Of a stretch of 64,000 bases of DNA, positions 21,698 through 33,723 are shown one piece after another (position 1 is the first letter of the stretch; the number at the start of each line of letters is the position of its first letter). A program made the translations under genes and the position numbers. The DNA comes from Lunularia cruciata (lineage: Eukaryota; Streptophyta; Marchantiopsida; Lunulariales; Lunulariaceae). The notes beneath the pieces are model-generated. The model did no database searches. It was not told where the DNA came from and saw only the letters and a program-made list of their open reading frames with translations. The DNA is taken from contig OX419755.1 of the NCBI GenBank assembly GCA_948567375.1, positions 1,059,001-1,123,000 on the forward strand, written 5' to 3'.

Positions 21698-22280
21698 TGC
21701 TTTCTCGTTAGCCCAATTTTTATAGAGTCGTGCCTTCTTTGTCTCTCTTCAATTTGAGTTTCTACCAAAAAATCACACCTCTTGCATGTGCCCATCACTA
21801 TCAAGTGTACTTCATGCATATGACCGCCGGTTTTTGAACGGTCCCTTCTTGAATTTCTCGCCCCGAAGAAAGGTTGTTACATTGTCTTTGCCTCTATGGT
21901 GCCCTCATTTTTTGTTTGTTTCAAAATAGAGAAGAAGAAGTGTATAGAGAAGTCAGATTGTGCCTGTATGGCCGAAGAAGGCAAAGAAAAGAGTCTTCGG
22001 GATGAAACCCAAAGTAAAGTGACTTTGGGTCATAAGGCAAAGTACTTGGAAATACCCTGTTAGCATACAACCCAAAGTAAGGAATCTTTGTATTGGGGGG
22101 AGCTCAACCCGAGGCAAAGACAGTCTAACAACCTTTCATTGGGATGAGACATTCAAGAAGGGACCGTTCAAAACCGGCGGCCCATACATGTGAAGTATGA
22201 TTGACAGTGACATGCGCATGCAAGAGGTGTGATTTCTTGGTAGAAACTCAAATTGAAGAGAGACAAAGAAAGTGCAACTC

Positions 22281-22288
22281 TATAAAAA
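22281..22288 (+). promoter_or_regulatory. TATA box in L4, just before the ORF
   Basis: TATAAAAA lies 27 bp upstream of the ATG at 22308. Equivalent boxes are found in A (14071-14080) and L7 (35871). If transcription starts 25-35 bp downstream, as usual, the transcript would begin at or next to the ORF start. Confidence 0.6.
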
Positions 22289-22307
22289 GCGGGCTCACGA
22301 CAAAGCA

Positions 22308-24854
22308 ATGTCGAGCAATTTTCCTTCGCCGTTGAGAAGTCGTCCTGTAGGTGATCATGGGAAGGGAAATAGAGTTGAAGATGCGCTAGTATGTAAGGGA
22401 GAAGTCGAGAGAGTGAAACCAACAGACATTGAGAAAGCAAGAGAGATGGTAGGAGGAAAGAAGAACTCGGAATTTGCAGTGAGGAATCATGCAATTCGGA
22501 GACTAGACGTGATCGCAAGAATCAAAGTCTTGAGCCAACTTTGGATTACGTTCTTGGCATGGAATTAAAATGTCATTTTTCCAAGGTTCATGACTGAGAT
22601 TATCAAGAGCAAGTGTCTCGATGGCCCCAAGGAAGAGGGGAAGAGAGGAAATCCGGCTCATTGGACAGAGTCGGATTGGAGATTAGTGCTCGGGAGAGAA
22701 GCAAGCACGGAGCAGGGTGCCACATTTGGGTAAGGGAGAAGTAGCAAAAGAGACTCAAGAAGTGAGAGATGCTTTCTCTTTGAAGAGAACAAAGAATGGG
22801 TATAAGGTTGAGAGTTACAAGGATCCAGTGAAGAGAGGGATCATGAGTGCTCTCATGGCAATCTTGAGACCGGAGAGAACGACTTATGTGATGAAACACC
22901 AAACGGTGTTCTTCCATAAGCTGTTTGCAGGAGAACCAATCAACTGGGTGAGGTGCTTCCATGGAAGAACGAGACAAATGGTGTGGAATTTGCGGGATAA
23001 GTTGCCTCCACACTACATTGTGCCGTTTGCAGCACACTTCTAACTCGGGTTGAATTTGCTCAACTCGGCGGAGCAAAATTGAATGGTCTCTCACTTCCAT
23101 CCCGACTTGAGAAGAGAAGTCGATGTGGAGGAACAACAGTACATTCTTCAAATCCGGAGCGCGGATAAGTACTACGTGAAGACGGGGAAGAGCATAGAGA
23201 TAGAAGCAAGTACTCCAAAGTCAAAGAAGCAGAATCGGCAAGGAGAAGCCGAAGACAAGACAAGACCTCGGAAGACCAAGAGAGGAAACCCAAGGAGAAG
23301 CATGTTGGTGATTGCATCAGAAGACAAAGACTCAGAGGACGAAGCCGAGTGCAAGTCCAAAGACTCAAAACGTGAGGGAGAACCGGAGCTAATGTTGCAA
23401 AGTGGTGATATGAGTAGCGACAGTGATGAAGGTGGAGAGATGATGTCGGTACCAGCTGCTGCGGTAGAAGAAGAAGAAGTTTGGGTGGAGCTCGAGCCAG
23501 AAGATAATACGAAGTTGGAGGACAAGATACCTGAGCCCAAGTAGAAGAAGTCTGCGATTTAGAGGGGAGTTTGGGTCCAAGCAAGGCCAAGGAAGAAGCA
23601 AATGCTAGCTCGAGAAGTGAGGCATTGATTCCAATACAAAGACTACAGAGGAGGAAGCGAGTATCAGGTGAACAAGAAGTAAGGAAGGAGCTTGCTACAC
23701 AAGAGGAAGTAGTTGCGAGCAATGGAGTGGAGTACCTACGGGAGATCGTGTGTCCATTGTTGGTGAAATTGGAGCACAGGAAGAAGGAGATGCAATAGAC
23801 ATGTCTAGAAGTGAAGATTGTCTTGCAGGTGTTATCAAGATTAGACAAAGAGAGCTCGGAGTTGAAGAAGATTATAACCCGAGGTGAGGAGGGAAGGGAA
23901 GTATTGCGAGGGGAGGCAGTAGTGCAAGGTTGATTAATTGAAGACTTGAAGAGAGAACTGATGTATCAAGAGGAACTTGTTAAGAAGAGTGACATAGCGA
24001 GGGAAAGACAAGTAGGAGAGTATGAAATCTTGAAGCAGCAGTTTGCTGATTCTAGATTAGAAATTATCCAAGCTATGGCAAGGGTAGCAGCAAAGGAACA
24101 AGAGCTTGATAGAGTGATGGAGAGTGTAGAAGAGAAGAAGCAACTCTGGCAAAGGGAGTTGGCAGTAAGATATAAAGAAGAGGAGAGGTTACGAGAGTTA
24201 CTTCGTAATCTGGAGGAGGAGATTGAGTAGAAGGAGAAGGAGAAAGAAACAGTGAAAGCCAAGTTCAAAGCAAAATTGGCAATGTACAGAGAGGATTGGC
24301 TTGCAGATCGGGAACGTGAAAGGAAGATGAGATTGGACTCATTGAAGGAGATTGTCCTCGGAATGAACGCAATGCTAAGTACAGAGGCCAGCATTCAGAT
24401 TGAAGAGACAAGGCTGCACAAATTGAAGTTGTTGGTGCATGAGACGAGGAGGAGATAGGTGAAAGACACAGATTTGAATGCGCTATTGATAAGTCTCAAG
24501 ACTTGTGTAGATAGGAAAATACTAGAGGTAGAAGATAATATCGCAATTAGATTAGACTTAGTGAAATTAGAGATAGACAAACTTCAGAAAGACGTTAGAG
24601 CCAAACCCAAAGTCTATGAAGTAGGAGTGCAAATGTCTTCGGAGTTACCAGTGGAGACATTAGAGAAGAGTGGGTCAAGAGATAAAGAGTTAGATAGATT
24701 ACCCACTAGCGCAATTTCAGATCAGGAAAGAGAATTGCTAGATCTAATAGAAGATGTAGGAGATATGAAACCCAAGGATAGAGTAGTAGGAAGTAAAATG
24801 ACTTTGGGTTTGTGTTTGAAAGCCAAGGAAGGAGTAGACATCGGATCAGATTAG
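22308..24854 (+). pseudogene. LTR-encoded coiled-coil protein, full-length but broken (L4)
   Basis: The span is 849 codons. Order: basic N-terminal segment (MSSNFPSPLRS...RNHAIRRLDVIARIKV, 22308-22565) ended by a TAA. Then a middle globular domain (about 22600-23100; KNGYKVESYKDPVKRG, MKHQTVFFHK, PPHYIVPFAAHF). Then an acidic/basic linker with Ser-Asp clusters (23083-23544). Then a long Glu/Lys/Arg-rich coiled coil (23571-24230, 24252-24458, 24459-24854) ending GVDIGSD. Stops and frame changes are scattered through it. No transmembrane segment is obvious. I do not recognise a characterised family. Confidence 0.8.
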
Positions 24855-25872
24855 TAACCAATTTGAGATGTGAAGAGGCAGATATGAAGAGGTGCATTGT
24901 CATTTCAGATCTGTAGGTTTGTAGAGTTGTTAGGAAGAGGTACTTTAGGAAGATAACTGTTGATTGCTTCACTATTTAAGAGTGGCATTTGCAGTATCAT
25001 GTTATTTAGTTCTCATAATTCTGAGAATAGATAAAGCAAAGTGATGTGAAGCAGTGCTCGTTGCTTGAGCTTGATTCTGAGTATCAGCTTTGTGTTTGTA
25101 TTTGTGAGTGTGTGGAGAATTTCAAAGTGCAAGTCAATGTGCTTGTTGGATGTTGGATTCCATAGCCTTGATCTTCATTCTGTGTGTTTGATCCTGAGTG
25201 AGGTGCAATCGAAGCAATGCCTTGATAGATCTGAGAGGAATTGTAGTGTTGGTAGTATTTTGCATTTGTGAGTGCAATGTGAGGTTGATGTGAAGCAATT
25301 TTGATCGAGGAAGTTGTGCGTTTAGTGGAAGGGTGAAACACAATTTTGAGGCAAAGTCGTTTTGCAGTGAAGTGCTGTTTTTGAGAGAGTCTGAATCATC
25401 ACAATCAAGGTTGTTTGGAAAGAATTGATGGATTTGTGATTATGGAGTGTTAATTTGTGACAAGACTACGAATCAGTGCTTGTTACTCTCTTTTGGGTGT
25501 GGTTTCTACCTAAGAGATTAAAGACACAACCAAGAAGAATTACATTGTTACTATTTGACTTCATATTTGACCAATTCTGACTTGTATCTTTGTAGGAACA
25601 AACTTTACTTACCCGATTACCGCAAAAGTGATATTTGCCGGGTTGTCACAGCCTTGGGTTGAGCTCCCCCCGATACAAAGATTTCTTACTTTGGGTTGTA
25701 TGCTGACAAGGCAAGTTCAAGTACTTTGCCTTATGACCCGAAGCCACGTTACCTTGGGTTTCATCTTGAAGATGCTTATCTTTGCCTTCTTCAACCATAC
25801 AGGCACAATCCGACTTCTCTATACACTTCTTCTTCTCCATTTCAAAAATAAACAAAAAATGTGGGTACCAGA

Positions 25873-27180
25873 AAAGGCTTTCTAACTCTGAGTTCACTAA
25901 ATCTAATCTGAGACTCACATTGTTTCCTACCTCAATTATCTTCCTATTTACTCTTTCTCTCAAACAAATTAGAAGAGTGTTCATATCTACATCTTTTGCT
26001 CTCCTCTTCTAAGTTTCTTGCACAAGCAATTTCAATTTGTGTAGTCTTGCTTCCTCCACCCTTCCTTTAGACTCCGTGCTCAACATTTCTTGCAATCTTC
26101 AAACAACTTCTCCTACTAATTGTGATGCATACCCTCAAGATTGTTCTACCTTCAACTCTTCTTGGTACATCTTCAACTTGTCTTTGTACTTAGCCACAAG
26201 CATCTTCTTCTCCTTTATATACGGAGAACTATGCATCTCAACACTTCTTACCAAGCCTTACAATCTCTCCTCCTCTTGGTGTTGGATTGCCAACTCCCTC
26301 TGCCATGCTTGATCTTTTCTTGCTGCACTCTTCTTTAGGCTCACTAACTCCTACTCCATCATAGCTGCCATTGCTTTCACATGAATACTTTCAATGCAAA
26401 CCTCATTGACCTCCTCTTTCATCTTTGCCAGCAACACCATCTGCTCCTTCAACTCTTTGGCTTGACTATGCATCTCTCTTCCCCTCTTCTTGAAACTCTT
26501 GCAAGTTCTCTAAAGTCTTCTTCAAGATTGCATCCACCCAAAGTTCCTCAACTTCTTCTTCTCTTCAGGTTACACTCTCCTTCAATCCCTTCACTTTGTC
26601 TAGCAGATATTTCACCACCTGCAACTCATTCTTCACCTTCATACGATCTTGCGTGATTACCTTCTTTTGCATACTCAATAGCTCCAACAATGGAGTTACA
26701 ATTTGCATTAAGTATTATACTCCCTCAAAGTCTTCTTCATCTTTGGCTTCATCTTTGTACTTTGCTTCTTCCACTTGAGCTTTCCCTTGAAGTCTCAATC
26801 TTTGTACCTTCAAAAATTTTACTTTTGAGCTTTCTTCTTCCTTACAAACTGAGCTCGGACCTGTAGGTTCACCCATTATTGAATTCTTGGCGCTGCCTTC
26901 CTTCCTGTCTTCCTTCTTTGGCTCTTCATCCATCTCCGCTATGGCCAATTCTAAACAAGGGTTATCTCCTCTCTCCATATGATCAATTGCTGCATGGAAT
27001 GCCTCATCTTCTTCCACTTCAGTCAATTATTGAAATTCCTCTTCACCATCACTCTCACTCCTGGATTCCTCATTCTTTAGTATGAGCTTGGCTTCTTCTG
27101 AGTCTCATCTTCTAGACTTTGTCTCTCCTTCAGACTTTGTCTCCAAAGTCTCCTCTTTCACTGTCTTCTTACCTTGCGGA
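25873..27180 (-). pseudogene. L5, upstream part: C 3' LTR with coiled-coil ORF remains
   Basis: Minus-strand translation shows subfamily II coiled coil: MNTLLICLRERVNRKIIEVG (25984) and an acidic block (TEVEEDEAFHAAIDHMERGD at 27026). It is homologous to L7 at 36900-38160. The LTR is cut at 27180, where protease sequence of element C begins, so the LTR start, promoter and N-terminal domain are gone. The ORF is heavily broken. Confidence 0.75.
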
Positions 27181-27440
27181 TTAAGGGTCTTTTGATCAAG
27201 AGTGGGTTACCAATTTTGGTTATTGGTTGCAACAAAATGTAGTTTAAGTTGAAGGGCACTCCTCCAATGATTGTAGTAATATTTGACAACATGCTCAAAG
27301 GCCATCTCCTGGTTTGATTTGCAAATTTCATAATTTAGGAAGTTGGTTCAAACATCATATATCCCAATTGATATGCAGTGTCTTGTGTCATGACATTCAC
27401 ACCCAACCCCAAATCAATGGGTATGGATGTGATCATGTAG
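27181..27440 (-). pseudogene. Element C protease fragment, distal part
   Basis: This aligns without large gaps to element A at about 8600-8850: motifs VNVM, SNITTIIGGVPFKLNY and the LLI end are visible in minus-strand sense. Solo LTR L6 interrupts it at 27441, and the reading continues at 31029. At 27180 it is fused directly to LTR sequence. Confidence 0.82.
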
Positions 27441-30400
27441 TGTGACAACCCGAAAAATATCACTTTTGCGGTAATCGGGTAAGTAAAGTTTGTTCCTGTA
27501 GAGATATGAGTCAAAATTAGTCAAATACAAAGTCAACGTAACAATTGCAGTTCTTCTTGGTTGCGTCTTTAATCTCTCAGGTAGAAACCACACCCAGAAG
27601 AGAGTAACAAGCATTGACTCACAGTCTTGTCACAAATTAGCACTCCTTAATCACAACTCCATCAATTCTTTCCAAACAATCTTGATTGTGATGATTCAGG
27701 CTCTCCCAAAAACAACATTTCACTGCAAAACAACTTTGCCTCAAAATTATGTTCTACCCCTCCATTGAAGGCACAACTTCCTCGATCAAAATTGCTTCAC
27801 ATCAACACTACGTTGCACTCACAAATGCAAAATACTACCAACACTACAATTCCTCTCAAATCTGTCAAGGCATTGCTCCAATTGCACTTCACTAAGGATC
27901 AAACACACAGAGTAAAGATCAAGGCTGCGGAATGCAACATCCAACAAGCACTCTGACTTGAACTTCAAAATTCTTCACACTCACAAACACAATTGCTAAG
28001 TTGATACTCGGAATCAAGCTTAAGCGACAAGCATTGCTTCACAACACTTTGCTTTATCTATTCTCAGAAATAATGAGCACTGAACAACATGATATTGCAA
28101 ATGCCACTCTTAAATAGTGAAGCAATTGACAGTTATCTTCCTAATGTACCTCTTCCTAATGACTCTACAAACCTGCAAATCCAAAATGACATCGCACCTC
28201 TTCATATCTACCTATTCAAATCTCAAATTGGTTACTAATCCGATTTGATGTCTACTTCTTCCTCGGCTTTCAAACCCAAACCCAAAGTAACTATACTTCC
28301 TACTACTCTGTCCTTGGGTTTCACAACTCCTACATCTTCTACCAGATCTAAGAGTTCTCTTTCCTGATCTGACATTTCACTAGTGGGTAATCTATCTAAC
28401 TCCTTATTTGCTGACCCACTCTTCTCTAATGTCTCTCTTGGTAACTCTGAAGATATCTGCACTCCTACTTCATCTACTTCGGGTTTGGCTCTAATGTCTT
28501 TCCAAAGTTTATCTATCTTTATCTTCACTAGATCTAATCTAGTTGTGATATTGTCTTTGACTTCCAATATCTTCCTATCTACCCAAGTTTTGAGACTAAT
28601 TAACAGAGCATTCAAGTCTATATCCTTCGCATGTCTCCTCCTTGTCTCCTGCACCAACAATTTCAACTCGTGCAGCCTCGTCTCTTCAATACGAACACTA
28701 GCCTCTGTACTCAGCATCGCATTCATCTTGATTACTATCTCCTTCAATGGCTCCAATCTCATCTTCCTTTCACGCTCCCAATCTGCAAGCCAATCTTCCT
28801 TGTACATTGCCAACTTTGTCTCAAACTCGGTTTTCACAATTTCCTTCTCCTTCTCCTTCTGCACAATCTTCTCCTCTTGATTACGAAGTAACTCTTGTAA
28901 TCTCTCTTCTTCCCTATATCTCACTGTCAACTCCCTTTGCCATAGTGCTTCTTCTCTTCTACACTCTCCATCACTCTTGTTCCTTCTCTGCTACCCTCAC
29001 CATTGCATGGATAATTTCTAGTCTTGAATCAGCAAACTGCTGCTTCAACATTTTGTACTCTGCTACTTGTCTCTCCCTTGCTATGTCACTCTTCTTCACA
29101 AGTTCTTCTCGATACCTCGCTTCTCTCTTCAAGTTCTCAATAACTTGACATTGCACTACTACATCCCCTTGCAGTACTTCCCTTTCCTCCTCGCCTCGGA
29201 TTATACTCCTCTTCAACTCCGAGTTCTCTTCTTCTAGTCTTGCCAAAACCTGCAACACAATCTTCACCTCTGGACATGTCGACTCCATCTCTTTCTTCTT
29301 GTGCTCTAGCTTCACTAACAATGGGCACACAATTTCTCATAGCTACTCCACTCCATCACTTGCACCTACTTCCACCTGCGGACTGATCTCCTTCTTTACC
29401 TCTTCTTCACCCGATACTCGCCTTCTTCGCTGCAGTCGTCGTATCAGAATAGACGCTTCACTTCCCGAGCTAGCATTCTCCTCTTCCCTTGCCTTGCTTG
29501 GACCCACTTCACACTTCGCCTTGTGTCTTGACCAAACTCCCCTCTGAATTGTAATCTTCTTCTCCTCCGGCTTGGGTACCTTGCCCTCCAACTTTGCGGT
29601 TATTTTCTTCCTTGAGCTCCGCCCAAACTTCTTCTTCTTTTGCAGCAAGTACCGACGTCATCTCCCCACCTTCATCACTATCGCTACTGGTATCCCCTCT
29701 TTGTAGCGTGAGCTCCGGTTCCTCCTTGTGTTCCGAGTCTTTGGACTTGCACTCGGCTTTGCCTTCCGAGTCTCCCTCTAATGATGCAATCACCACTATG
29801 CCTTTCCTTGGGTTTCCTCTCCTGGTCTTCCAAGGTCTTGTCTTCTCTACGTCTTTGCCTTCTCCTTGTTGACTCCGCTTCTTTGACTATGGAGTACTCA
29901 CTTCAACCTCTGCACTCTTGCCCATCTGTGTGTAGTACTCATCAGTGCTTTGGATTTGAAGAATACATTGTTGCTTCTCCACGTAGACTTCTCTTCTCAA
30001 GTCGGGATGAAAGTGAGACACCATTCTGCTGTGCTCTGCCAAATTGAGCAAATTCAACTTGAGGTAGAAATGTGCTACAAATGGCACAATGTAGTGTGGA
30101 GGCGACTTATCCCACAAATTCCACACCATCTACCTTGTCCTCCCATGGAAGCGCCTCGCCTAGTTGATAGTTCTCCTGCAAATATCTTATGGAAGAACAC
30201 CGCTTGGTGTTCCATCACATAAGTTGTTCTCTTTGGCTTCAGGATTGCCATGAGAGCACTCATGATCCCTCTCTTCATTGGATCTTTGTAACTCTTGACC
30301 TTATACCCAATTCTTTGTTCTCTTCAAAGAGAAGGCATCCCTCACTTCTTGGGTTTCTTTGGCTACCTCTCCCTTCCCCAACCTTTGATTCTTACAATCA

Positions 30401-31023
30401 CATCTAACCTCCAAATTGCATGATTTCTCATTGTGAATTTGGAGTTCTTCTTTCCTCCTCCCATCTTTCCTGCTTCCTCACTGTCTTTTGGTTTAACTCT
30501 CTCGAAGTCTCCTCTACACACTAGTGCATCTTCAACTCTACTTCCCTTCCCACGATCTCCTGCAGGATGACTTCTCAACGGCAAAGGAAAATTGCTCAAC
30601 ATTGCTTTGTTGTTAGCCCAATTTTTATAGAGTTGCGCCTTCTTTGTCTCTCTTCAATTTGAGTTTCTACCAAGAAATCACACCTCTTGCATGCACCTAT
30701 CACTGTCAAGTGTACTTCATGCATATGGCCGCTGGTTTTTGAACGGTCCTTTCTTGAATTTCTCACCCCAAAGAAGGGTTGTTACACTGTCTTCGCCTCA
30801 GGTTGAGCTCCCTTCGATACAAAGACTTCTTACTTTGGGTTGTATGCTGACACGGCAAGTCTGAGTACTTCACCTTATGACCCAAAGCCACGTTACCTTG
30901 GGTTTCATCCCAAAGACTCTTTTCTTTGCCTTCTTTGGCCATACAGGTGCAATCCGACTTCTCATTCTGCAATACACTTCTTCTTCTCCATTTCAAAAAA
31001 AAACAAAAAATGTGGGTATCACA
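27441..31023 (-). repeat. L6: solo LTR (3,583 bp) in element C
   Basis: It starts TGTGATACCCACATT at 31023 and ends GTTGTCACA at 27441 (minus-strand sense). The flanks are identical 5-mers TGTAG (27436-27440 and 31024-31028), a perfect TSD. It is shorter than L4 mainly because about 190 bp of the N-terminal domain is deleted near 30380. The noncoding tail is 27441-28234. Confidence 0.95.
28235..30602 (-). pseudogene. LTR-encoded coiled-coil protein, broken copy (L6)
   Basis: It starts MLSNFPLPLRSHPAG at 30602. The basic N-terminal segment jumps from ...DVIVRIKG to the end of the GKGEVAKE region by a deletion of about 190 bp. The middle domain is at about 30280-29890. The linker (29796-29509) and KITIQRGVWSRHKAKCE (29648-29343) follow. 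The coiled coil is at 29330-28971 and 28930-28235 (231 aa open), ending VDIKSD. Frame changes make it inactive. Confidence 0.8.
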
Positions 31024-33636
31024 TGTAGCCTAAAATCTTTGTGTCCACTTTGGGAGATCCCAAATCTTCTTCTTCAATATGATAAATTATGGGCAAGTAT
31101 TTTTTGGTCATCGCCCTTACTTTCTTGAGGGCTTCTTGTACAACTTGTTGTCCTCTCACAATAGCTGAAATGTGACATTAGCAATTATAGATGCCAAATT
31201 GACCACAATATTGTATTGAGGGACTCTTCCCAACTTCATCTTCTTCACCTTTGTCATTGGGTCCAAAGTCTCTCCCCATTCAAATTAGACTTTGGAGTGC
31301 TTCAAGACGGTGATGGAGTACTGGCGGTCTTAACCCAAAGTTCTTTGGATTTTCCCACCTTAGCTTGGATTAGATCCTTCACTTTGGATCTAATATCCAC
31401 CAAAAACAAAGGAGGCTTTGTCTTCTTATTCTTCTCCAAACCCATTTCCCGAGTTCTTTGTATTGCTTCATTGATTTCTTTTTGCAAAGCTTTAGCTTTA
31501 GCTTTTGCTAGAATCTTTTCCTCCTTGGCAAAAAGAATAGCTTTTGGGCATAATCTCTTTGCCTTTTGTGAAGACAAAGAAGTAGTACTTGCTTCTTTGG
31601 GGTCACGCTTCTTCTTACCCAAGCGTGTCTCAACCATCAAAATTTTGAGGTTTGGCTATTCTCCTTTAGAGGCCGGACTTCCTTCTTGAGGTCTCTCCTC
31701 CTCAAGTGTGATTCAATTTACATTTGTATATCCTTTTGACTATAGCGCAACATGCTCAGCTAGGATCTGTACATATTTTACAAGCAGCTTTGGGTTTGGT
31801 GGTTGTAGGCACTGATTTCTAGTATGACCCTATCCTTTACAATTCTTGCACAATGGAACATACCCAATTTGTCGTCTTGGCTCCGGTTAGTTTGGAGACC
31901 AATATCCCATCAAGCCACAATTATAACAAGCACTTGGTGCAACATTTTGAGGCCTATTTTGGCTGCCCATCAGTGGTCCTTGGTGGAGGATTGTTGTTGT
32001 ACTCCCTTTGTCCATACCTCAGACCTTGATATGATGTGCACGCCTGAGGTTGTACCTCTTGGGTTTGCTACACAAACTCATCTTCCCCACTTTGGTCCCA
32101 ACCTGGAACCCAATCAATTTGTTGCACTAGAAATGCATTGCAGGTCAAACACTCCATATTAGCATGGCCAGATTTATCACAAGCACTGCACCATACATTT
32201 GGTCTGCCAAATGATGGAGGCTTCCTTTGGTCCTTAGCCCCAATCATTTGGATCTTGAAATCCGCAAACTCTTTAATAAGAGTCTCCAGCTTTTGGTCCG
32301 CCTTATTTACACTCTTTGCTGGCAGGGTTATTGGCTTCTTTCCTCTGTACCTTTGAATTCTCCTAGGCTTTGAATCTTCTTTGGATTCCAAAGAAGAATT
32401 TGAAGATGTGGAGGATTCCTTTGAAGAAAGGGATGTACTGCAAGAAGCTCTCCTTCTGGGCTTCTTGCCTTTCTTCTCCAGATTTCTTTGGTTGTTGGAC
32501 GAGTGAGAGTGACCCACCTCATATCGGGTGACATGTTTGAGAACCTTGTCCAAGGAAGTTATATTCCTCTCCCTGGCAAAGATACAAATCTTTGGTGAGA
32601 GTCCGCCAAGAAACCAAGTAATGGCTTGGGCATCGGAGTAACCCACCACATCAGATTGCTTCAAGACACAATTCAAAAGGGCCATGAACAGCTCAAAGTA
32701 CTCTCTCAACTTTTCCTTCTTCCCTCTATCCAAATCATTGAGTGCCACAAAGACCCTTGTATTGCAATCAACTTCTTGGAATCATTCCAGGAAGCCATTT
32801 TGCAAGTCTGCCCAATTGGCTGATGTGAACCCCTTCTAGGTTACATGGGTATACCAGCTCAAGGCTTTCTTTCAAAGCAGACTTGGAAAAATTCATAGAG
32901 TTTGCAGAGTAATGTTCCTTGTTGGCAAAAGAAATGACTTCAAATTCTTTGATAAATTCATCAAGATCTTTGTCTTGTTCTGCCCCTTATACCTGTAATA
33001 GGCATGTCATGTGGCAGATAACAAAGTCATTGTTTGACTCGAGTGAATTGGCTATGGTAAAGTTGAACTTGATGGACCCAAGAAATTGGCTGGTATTGAC
33101 ATCGTGTTGACACCCTAGGGGTTCCAATTAGTCAAGTTCAAAGTGGGGTCTTCATCGACAGATTCTTCTTCTTTGATGGTGTCGACTTTGATTGGAAACA
33201 AAGTAAGAGGTTCAACACTTTGAGAGTGTTTGTGAAAATTCCCTCAAGCCAATCAGGGAATTGTTTGTAAGCCAATGTTGGCACTCTTTTTCTATTAATA
33301 TTTGTGCTATCTTTTCATGAATGAATTTCTTTATAGAACAACTTCCTTTATAGCTTTAGGGGAAGTTGGTGTACAGGGTCACAACAAGTATGTTTGCCTG
33401 CTCAAGTCTTTCTTCTTCTTGGAAGATGGAGATGAGAAGTAGCCTTACCACCCACCTTTGTATTTCTTTTGTTTGAGTTCTTGTAGGGCTTCTTGAACTT
33501 TGTGAAGGAGCTTAAAATCCAACGGCTCCTGTTCAGTTTTGTCAAAAGTTAATTGGATCTTCTGGCATTCTTCTTCTTCACGGTGCAACGTTTGTCTTAG
33601 CACTCTCTCTTCCCATTGTTCTCTCAATGCAGACAT
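31024..33636 (-). pseudogene. Element C gag to protease (proximal part)
   Basis: It starts MSALREQWEERVLRQ at 33636, homologous to A gag. The capsid part (32748-32068, 226 aa open) contains YSDAQAITWFLGG, ICIFARERN and the zinc knuckle CSACDKSGHANMEC. The second and third knuckles are degraded near 31980-31830. A Lys-rich stretch follows (31640-31302, AKEEKILAKAKAKALQKE), then the run-up to the protease. Multiple stops and frame changes are present. The sequence continues at 27440 after L6. Confidence 0.85.
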
Positions 33637-33698
33637 TCATATTGGTTCCAACCCAATTTAAAGTTTGACTTTGTATTCTTCTACTTCCAAGATTTCTA

Positions 33699-33716
33699 TC
33701 CCCGGCAGCGATGCCA
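33699..33716 (-). other. Primer-binding site of element C
   Basis: TGGCATCGCTGCCGGGGA (minus-strand sense) lies 7 bp after the LTR end at 33724. It is the tRNA-Asp type seen in element A, with a few changes. Confidence 0.8.
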
Positions 33717-33723
33717 AATATCA

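Larger units (their letters stand above)
21895..25650 (+). repeat. L4: complete solo LTR (3,756 bp) inside L3
   Basis: It starts TATGGTGCCCTCATTTTTTG at 21895 (TG mutated to TA) and ends GTTGTCACA at 25650. The flanks GCCTC (21890-21894) and GCCTT (25651-25655) form a 5-bp TSD with one mismatch, and L3 continues on the opposite strand on both sides. This is the best reference for the full LTR: upstream region 21895-22307, ORF 22308-24854, noncoding tail 24855-25650. Confidence 0.92.
18330..25872 (-). repeat. L3: solo LTR (about 3.78 kb) interrupted by L4
   Basis: In minus-strand sense it starts TCTGGTACCCACATT at 25872 (TG mutated to TC) and ends GTTGTCACA at 18330. Flanks are AAAGT (18325-18329) and AAAGG (25873-25877), a 5-bp TSD with one mismatch. 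The host LTR L5 is continuous across it. Solo LTR L4 splits it at 21894/25651. No internal gag-pol is present, so it is a solo LTR. Confidence 0.88.
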
